Source: Merluccius polli
Lineage: Eukaryota > Chordata > Actinopteri > Gadiformes > Merlucciidae
Direction of reading: 5' to 3'
Length of the DNA stretch: 64,000 bases
Assembly: GCA_030340625.1 (NCBI GenBank)
Contig: JAOPHQ010002851.1
Location: forward strand, 248,001 to 312,000
The notes beneath the pieces were generated by a model. It ran no database searches. It had not been told where the DNA came from and was given only the letters and a program-made list of their open reading frames with translations. This document shows positions 58,268-64,000 of this stretch, piece by piece (position 1 is the first letter of the stretch; each line of letters starts with the position of its first letter). A program made the position numbers and the translations under genes.

Positions 58268-59218
58268 CTAGTGAAAAAAGCATTACAACACACACAGCTG
58301 TAACCTTCAATATTTATATATATATCAATATACCACAGAGAGTGGTGATTGGGTTCACAGAGTAATATACTGCACGTTGTAAGAATATAAATGTGGATAT
58401 ATATCATTGTTTTAAACCAACGTATTTTTGAAAGCGTTTCACCGGGTGCAATTTTGTTGCTACACAATGCAAGTGCATGTTGTTTGTATGAGGCGCTGTA
58501 TGTTGAATGTATGTATGCCGATTTTCAGCTTCTGGACTAGTATAGGGGATTATATGCAAGGAAAAAAAAAACTATTCTTGACTATTCGTAGTCAAGAAAC
58601 TGTTACACTGTGCTGCATCGTAGCACAATATGATGTGCTGCTCAGGGCCTCGGTGCATTCATGGAGTGTGTGTGTGTTTGTATGCGTCCTCTTCTTACCT
58701 TCCTCTGAGTAAATGAGTGCAGAGATTAGTGTGAAAACATTTTGTCGAGCTATAAGCTCTCGCTGACATCTGTGCAAAAACCCTTAATTCTGAACAGCAG
58801 AGAGACGGACAGAATGCTGCTGGTGTGTCCGATTGTATACCATGCAGACTATACTATGGCAAAGGGTGTGTATGCATACATACATAATGTACTATGGCTT
58901 GTTTTGGGTCTGGCAAAATAGTACCAGTTCAAAAGATTACTTTTTCGCTCTTAAATATTTCACTAAAACACAGAATATCTTGATTTTATCGTGCGATGAC
59001 CATACTCGGATATAGAACAACAAAAGACAGAAATAAATACATAAATCATGCATTGAAAACAAAAAATGCCCCACACACACAGCATGCAACGTCTGAGCGT
59101 ATACAATGTCACGTCAGTCAAATAAACCCAAAAATAAATAAACAGATGCAGTACAAAACATGACAAATATTTCTGGCAGACTCAGAGCACAACATAGAGA
59201 AAATAACAATGGACTTAC
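58268..59218 (-). other. kcnma1: kcnma1 intron between S4 and S5 exons
   Basis: About 950 bp of AT-rich sequence without a recognisable repeat family or exon signal. Confidence 0.55.
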
Positions 59219-59294
59219 CTCGTTTTCAATATATTCAAAAACTGTAAAATTTCTGAGAACTGTATGAGTCTTAAGGCCCTTAAGAACCTCAAGC
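59219..59294 (-). CDS. kcnma1: BK exon: S4 voltage sensor
   Basis: The 76-nt exon reads LRFLRALRLIQFSEILQFLN, ILKT, containing the three regularly spaced S4 arginines and the S4-S5 linker. It starts with two bases (GC), so the previous exon must end with one base (G, completing Gly). The acceptor is TCTTCCCACAG and the donor CGAG|GTAAGT. This is the most 5' constitutive exon in the window. Confidence 0.98.
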
Positions 59295-59417
59295 CTGTGG
59301 GAAGAGAGACCAAGAGCAAGTTACCCAAGGGGAACAACACAACAACAACAACAAGGGTCAACATAGTCAACACACCGCTCTCAGTCCGCAGCACAAAGCC
59401 AAACACCGCCAGCGTAC

Positions 59418-59685
59418 CTGTCAGCCCCTCGTCCATGTTTACCAGCTTCCACGGATTCATTTTGTTACCGTAAAAAGAATCGGTTGCGCTAGTTATAATA
59501 AAAAGAAGACCACCCCCCCAAAAAATGAGTATTAACTTATGAAAAGAAATATTGGAGCCGCCGCGGGTCGAGACAGTGACCGACGACTCGGCATCGTCGG
59601 ATGAAAAGTCTTGATTAAAATGTGACTCATATGCTTTAATCTCGGTAGACCTCTGCTTACGGCATCTACCTGATACGGTTTTCAT
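59418..59685 (-). CDS. speculative alternative first exon of BK (MNPWKLVNMDEG)
   Basis: An ORF from ATG at 59683-59685 runs 89 codons plus one base to a donor ACAG|GTACGC at 59418. It includes a hydrophobic stretch LILIFWGGGLLFIITSA and an inner ATG at 59458-59460 (MNPWKLVNMDEGLT). The donor phase fits the S4 exon 124 bp downstream, so splicing would give ...EGLTGLRFLRALRL. The donor is weaker than the gene's others, and no homology is recognised. It may be chance. Confidence 0.2.
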
Positions 59686-59879
59686 TAGTGGGGTGTGTGT
59701 ATCTGTATGTGTGTGTGTGTGTTTGTGTGGAGGGGGGGGGGGGGGGTGAGTACGGTCCGAAACACCGGTGAGATGAAAACCTGGATTATCAGCTGAGGCA
59801 GGTGGGTGTCCCGTGGGCTTGTGTAAACGGAGGTGACGGCAAATCAGTTTTTTTTCCCCCGCCTTTCAAGAGAGGCTCC

Positions 59880-59880
<1 letters not shown>

Positions 59881-59922
<42 letters not shown>

Positions 59923-59924
59923 GA
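59881..59924. repeat. (GA)n microsatellite
   Basis: Interrupted GA repeat within a CpG-containing stretch upstream of the S4 exon. Confidence 0.9.
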
Positions 59925-60580
59925 GTTGAAGCCTGGCACACAGCAATGAGTGAAGGGGATGTGAGTCAGAAGCAACGCTGACAACAGAGCGCCTCCACGG
60001 GCCACGGGTTCGCCAGCAACACGCCGCCGCTCACCGGCAGCAGAGCCCAAACACCACTCTGCTCGCACTGCTTTTAGACGAGGTGTACATTTACCGTGAT
60101 ACGTCCCTTGGGACGCTTTTGTCCAAACTGTCCAGTGAACTAGAATATCAACTTATGAAAGCGTAAAAGCTTTATATCGATTTGTCAACAAAATGTTCAT
60201 GCATCAGAAAGTACCCTCACTTTGAAATATAAAACGACAACAGGCAAGACCAAGAAAGCCATGCAACTGAATATCCCACCATCGACTTTGGAGGCTTTCA
60301 CACAATGAATTGTTTCCAACTGCCAAGAGTCCAGGTCAAGTTTTGCCTGTGTAAACATGGCCCTATACATTGCTGTTGGTGAAACCTGTCTTAACAAATA
60401 AAATGTTACTAAAACTCACAAAAACAGCATCTGCATTATGGTGCTATATTCTCTGCAAGCAGCAATTTTTTAGTTTTTTTGTGATATTGTGATAGTAGCT
60501 TTCGCCAGCTGGCCACATAAGTACAGCAGCGCACGACAAATCCTCAAAATCCTCAACAATAACCTGCTCCAACTGACACT

Positions 60581-60613
<33 letters not shown>

Positions 60614-60656
60614 GGAGGGGGCACCCTCTGGGTGGGTGGGGCAGTGGGAGTTGAAA

Positions 60657-60803
60657 CATACATGCCATTTGCTGGACGCTTTTATCCAAAGCTTCTTACA
60701 ATACTGCAACTGCATACATTTTCAGCATGGGTGGTCCCAGTGGGAATCGAACCCCTTAACCCTGGCAACGTTAACGCCATGTACTACCAGTTGAGCTAGT
60801 CAG
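60657..60803 (-). mobile_element. tRNA-like SINE
   Basis: On the minus strand TAGCTCAACTGGTAGTACAT (A box), GGGGTTCGATTCCCACTGGG (B box), then the tail AAGCTTTGGATAAAAGCGTC. Orientation matches the channel gene. Confidence 0.75.
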
Positions 60804-60821
60804 GAGGTGGGAGCATTCCCA

Positions 60822-60899
60822 CCCTCCTCCTCCTCCTCCTCCTCCTCCTCCTCCTCCTCCTCCTCCTCCTCCTCCTCCTCCTCCTCCTCCTCCTCCTCA
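60822..60899. repeat. (TCC)n trinucleotide array
   Basis: About 25 TCC units. On the minus strand a (GAG)n purine tract beginning about 11 nt after the donor of the unrecognised exon at 60,911. Confidence 0.95.
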
Positions 60900-60910
60900 G
60901 GGTCTCTTAC

Positions 60911-61124
60911 CCCAGTAGGAGACGACATGGAAGCAGGAGCCCAGGTTATAGCACACGCTGTCCTGCTCCTCCTTCTCGCCGGCCTGCCCATGGCCGGAGC
61001 GGACCCGGTAGCCCTTCTGGAAGAGCTCCCCAGTGGACTTCTTGCGTCGCCTCTCGCTCACCACCACCGTGGAGCGGGCCCCCCCGTCCGGACGGTTGTA
61101 CACCAGCATCTTAGTGGGGATCAT
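60911..61124 (-). CDS. unrecognised coding exon upstream of S4 (MIPTKMLVYNRPDGG...SYWG)
   Basis: From ATG at 61122-61124 (A at -3) 71 codons run to donor TGGG|GTAAGA. Codon usage is strongly GC3-biased and the peptide is not low-complexity: MIPTKMLVYNRPDGGARSTV, VVSERRRKKSTGELFQKGYR, VRSGHGQAGEKEEQDSVCYN, LGSCFHVVSYW. The donor phase (one base, G) is exactly what the S4 exon needs, so this could be an alternative BK first exon yielding VVSYWG-LRFLRALRL without S0-S3. It could equally be the first exon of another gene. I do not recognise the family. A TTTTGTAG just upstream (61175) would be a usable acceptor for a 5' untranslated exon. A (GAG)n tract follows the donor. Confidence 0.55.
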
Positions 61125-61610
61125 GTTTCTAGCAACTGGGAACAATCTCCCCCGATGGCGACTAGCGAGCAACAACTACAAAAAAAAAACAACGTTCAGT
61201 CCTCTGGTCAAAAGTGAAATGGCAACGCTTTCCGTGTCGCTGGGCGAGTGGTTTCAAGTTCCCGGTCCGCCGTCGAGCGTCTCCTCCTCCCCTGACACCG
61301 AGCCGCTTACTCCTGGGCGCGCGGAAAGAAGCAGGCAGCGCTCACGGCAGCAGCAGCAGCAGCAGCAGCATGACGAAAAGACTAAAACGTCCATCAGATG
61401 GTTTCATTTGACCGGGACGCCGAGAGTGGGAGGGGCCAACAACAACAACAACAACAACAAAAGAGACAGAAGAAGAAGAACGACCGAGCGGAGCATCATG
61501 ATATTAGTTGGGGGCAGACCCTGGGGAGAGTCCTCGCCGCGCCAGGGTACACGAGACAGCAAGCTTAGAGAAAACCCTATTTCCCATCAGGATATTAAAG
61601 TGTAAGCTCC
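61125..61610 (-). promoter_or_regulatory. possible CpG-rich promoter/5' UTR region
   Basis: Upstream of the unrecognised exon the sequence is GC- and CpG-rich with a (CAG)8 run at 61350-61371 and an (AAC)n run at 61438-61461. This resembles 5' untranslated or promoter sequence more than ordinary intron. No TATA box or defined start was identified. Confidence 0.25.
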
Positions 61611-61880
61611 TTTAGCCATCATCCAGGGAAATCAAGAGGCCCGGGCAGCAAGTGTACACATCAGATGGACGGATAGCCCGGTCATTGACTGATGAAGCCG
61701 AAAGGATATCTAGTCTTGGGAGGTTTCATTAATAACAGACTAGCAGGGGTCACGTGACAGACCAGTGTCTTCTTCCCACTAAGTCCTGTATGGGAAAATC
61801 CTTCTGAGTCAAAGCCTTCTGAATCTAAGTCCATCGTCATTGGATGATGCGAACGTATGCCGTTCACATGTACGCGTGAT

Positions 61881-62668
61881 TAGGGCGGAACAATAATCAA
61901 AATATTATCGAAATCGCCATATGGCCAAGTGCAATTTCCAAATCGCAGGAGCTGCACATTTTTGATCAGGGTAAAATGTGAAAATATAAATGTATAACAC
62001 CATTATAAATGAAGTACTGTAGTGCTGCAGAGATGCCCTGGCCTATTTGTGTTTCTCCAGATGTAAGACAACATGTTTGTTTGGTACTAGTCTGGCCTAC
62101 CGGATGTAGGTTGTTGGTATAAGCCCGCCCAAGCCTGCCGTTGGGCGACTGAAATAGTTGCCCAATGGCAGGCTCTGGCCGGGCTAATATTTATACTCCT
62201 CCCCCTTCCGCCATCTGCGTGTTCCTGTTTTCAAAGTCCCCCTCGCTACGTGAAACAACAACAACAACAACCTCCGAGCTAGCAACCTACACAATGAAAA
62301 TGGCAAGTTTTGACGAAGATTGCCAGGGCTCGCCTCCCCATGTGACACTATTTTGCAAGGGCACCGTTGCTGCGGCCGGGGCTTAGCGCCGCCCAAGAAG
62401 ATTATGATTGGTTAAAGAAATACAACAAGACAGAGCGCTGTTTTCCCCCTATGCCAGAATGATAGTGAGTAGAGCCAGACCTTTCCGTGCGGAGATAGGT
62501 CTGGCTATGCAAGACCAGTTTTGTTCAGACCCCAACAAATGCCACATCATGATTTAAATATTTTTGCAAAAATGATCATTCCCATTAATAGTGAATCATA
62601 TCGCAATCGCAATATATGTCAAAATAATCGCAATATGATTTTTTTTTTTACCATATCATTCAGCCCTA
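61881..62668. mobile_element. hAT-type MITE with 8-bp target duplication
   Basis: Left end TAGGGCGGAACAATAATC and right end GATATGATTCAGCCCTA-like sequence form inverted repeats (TAGGGCxGAAxxATA). Flanks CGCGTGAT and CTCGTGAT match at 7 of 8. The middle is interrupted by another element. Confidence 0.8.
62086..62519. mobile_element. nested inverted-repeat element
   Basis: Starts ACTAGTCTGGCCTACCGG and ends GGTCTGGCTATGCAAGACCA GT, imperfect inverted ends, inside the hAT-type MITE. No coding capacity; no clear target duplication. Confidence 0.5.
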
Positions 62669-62669
62669 C

Positions 62670-64000
62670 TCGTGATTCATATAAATGTAATCTAACTGTT
62701 GATGTAGACTATATTTTAGTGACTGTTTTATTGAGTGTGCCGCATTGAATAGGCCAGCTTGAAAAAATACAATGCAGCAATGCATTGTGTCTGCTTACTC
62801 AAATTGCAGAGTCAAATTATCATAATATGTATGTCTTGCTCTATATACAATAACTATTGTGCTCATGAATTACAATCATACATCACGCATTCATGTTCAC
62901 CTCTGTTCTCTTACAAAGTGATTCATGAAGCGCAATTCATTTCAGTACTACAACAACCATTTAGGAGACACATCACTTCACAGAATTCCCACGGAGGGAG
63001 ATCTCCCTGGGCGAGTCCCTGCGGCCAGATTAATGGTGAAAGCCTCTTTCTGTGTTTACATTTCAGACTATGATTAAAAAGCTGCAGCATGGCCATTGCA
63101 GATGGCTTAGCTAGATGGGTATGAATGTACCGCTCTCTAAAGCACACAATGTTCCCCTTGCAAAGCTATCACTTCAACAGCAAACTGTAGGAGATAAATG
63201 TGATGCCAAGATAAGTGGCCACTATCCCCATCAAAAAGGATCTACTTTATACAGGCTAACAATGACATAATACATCTGAACGGACTATCAAAACAATCAC
63301 CATAGTTTTAAAGTGAAACGAATGCTGTCTTTGTACATATTAGAGGTGGGGGAAAAAATCGATTCACTTGTGCGCAGTAAAAACAAAAAGTAATCGTTTT
63401 TTTAATTCCTGAATTAATTTTTTATTTAATTGAATTAATTTTTTCTATTAAAAAAAAGTATTATTTTTATTATTATCATTATTTTTAACAGTTATTTATT
63501 GTTTTCACATTGAATGCATACAGGAAGTACACTGACTGACATAATGTGCATTGTTTTTGGAAATATGCCTCATGATATATCATCTCTAGAAGTGTATGAT
63601 TCAACTTTTTCCCATTGTCTAGTGTTAAAATGGTAAACAAAAGTAAATTAACAAATAATAAATAAATAAGCAATAAATCTTAATATCTAATCGCAATACT
63701 TGACTTGAATCGGCACACAAGTATCGTGATGGTATCGAATCGGGAGACAAACATATCGTCCCAGCCCTAGTACATATGTTGGATGCATGTACTTTAAACA
63801 CGTTTGGACACATGTGGACACATGGATGTCTGCTGAGGCATTGATGTTATGTGTTATGTGCATGAGTATTTCTATGCTCAAACACGAGCTGTGTTTACAA
63901 TTACAACCAGTGAGTGTGAGGGCATGTGAAGATATCAATGCGCACGCACCGCCCGCCCACACACACACACGCACGCGCGCGCGCGTTTCTGAGCAAATAT
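62670..64000. other. right edge: presumed intron or upstream kcnma1 sequence
   Basis: No S0-S3 exon is visible. Contents are AT-rich sequence, a degenerate element ending near 63,770 (ATCGAATCGGGAGAC ... CCAGCCCTA) and a (CA)n/(CG)n run at the very end. Confidence 0.5.

Larger units (their letters stand above)
24448..59294 (-). other. kcnma1: kcnma1 (BK/Slo1 channel) gene, S4 to C-terminus
   Basis: This locus encodes the pore-forming alpha subunit of the BK channel, a plasma-membrane tetramer opened jointly by depolarisation and intracellular Ca2+. Twenty-three constitutive exon positions were placed by matching translated blocks to the known family order: S4, S5, pore/filter, S6, RCK1, linker, RCK2 with calcium bowl, C-tail. 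Each exon has AG and GT borders on the minus strand, and codon phase is continuous at every join. Exons encoding the N-terminus, S0 and S1-S3 are absent and must lie upstream, beyond the right edge. Alternative exons occur at S6, the c2 site, RCK2 and the C-terminus. Family identity is certain. The teleost paralogue (a or b) cannot be decided from the window. Confidence 0.98.

Noticed and set aside
60657..60803. Possible tRNA gene
   Set aside because: A- and B-box-like sequences are followed by the standard teleost SINE tail, so it is a SINE rather than a functional tRNA.
60800..60991. Poly-Glu/poly-Ser ORFs
   Set aside because: Translation of the (TCC)n array beyond the donor at 60,911.
61125..61175. 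Upstream extension of the 60.9-kb exon (LLASRHRGRLFPVARN)
   Set aside because: No ATG in this part. The first ATG with good context is at 61122-61124, so the extension is more likely 5' untranslated.
59300..64000. Constitutive S0-S3 exons of BK
   Set aside because: No sequence resembling VYLNRSWLG or the S1-S3 helices was seen. They probably lie beyond the window.
1..64000. CRISPR arrays, operons, bacterial promoters or viral genes
   Set aside because: The minisatellites have no spacer structure, and all genes are split eukaryotic exons. No viral coding sequence was recognised.

Overview
The window is vertebrate, almost certainly teleost, genomic DNA. There is no compact prokaryotic gene order. 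Coding sequence is confined to short minus-strand exons with GT/AG borders, set among long introns, dinucleotide microsatellites, homopolymer G/C tracts, teleost-type tRNA-derived SINEs, hAT/mariner-like MITEs and degenerate LINE ends. The very high density of (CA)n/(GT)n repeats would suit a gadiform such as cod, but that is only an inference.

One gene dominates: the 3' two-thirds of kcnma1 (Slo1/BK, the large-conductance calcium- and voltage-activated potassium channel), read right to left from about 59.3 kb to 24.4 kb. All constitutive exons from the S4 voltage sensor to the C-terminus can be placed to the base, and every junction keeps frame: S4 (59.2 kb), S5 (58.2 kb), pore with the GYG filter (57.6 kb), a mutually exclusive S6 exon pair (56.2 and 56.0 kb), RCK1 (53.2-49.4 kb), the RCK1-RCK2 linker (41.0 kb), and RCK2 with the calcium bowl (36.4-26.5 kb). 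The exons for S0-S3 are not found and should lie beyond position 64,000. Whether this is the a or b teleost paralogue cannot be told here.

The most interesting content is alternative splicing. The 8.3-kb intron at the classical c2 site (41,068-49,403) holds STREX plus three further cassettes of identical phase: a 459-nt Ser/Ala-rich exon, a 33-nt exon with good splice sites, and a 33-nt exon apparently made by tandem duplication of the start of the 459-nt exon. RCK2 has the alternative AKPGK...ITEL exon. The C-terminal exon is open in three frames, giving VYR, WFTDEPD and VEDES endings, and a candidate 20-nt micro-exon can switch frame. Upstream of S4, a GC-rich, strongly coding-like 71-codon exon (60,911-61,124) ends in a donor whose phase fits the S4 exon. 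It could be an alternative first exon giving a channel without S0-S3, or belong to an unrecognised gene.

Positions 1-24,400 lie beyond the channel's 3' end and hold no supportable gene. They consist of microsatellites, G/C homopolymers, decayed transposons and unique stretches that look like conserved non-coding elements. In mammals the region past the 3' end of KCNMA1 faces the LRMDA/ZNF503 gene desert, which is consistent.
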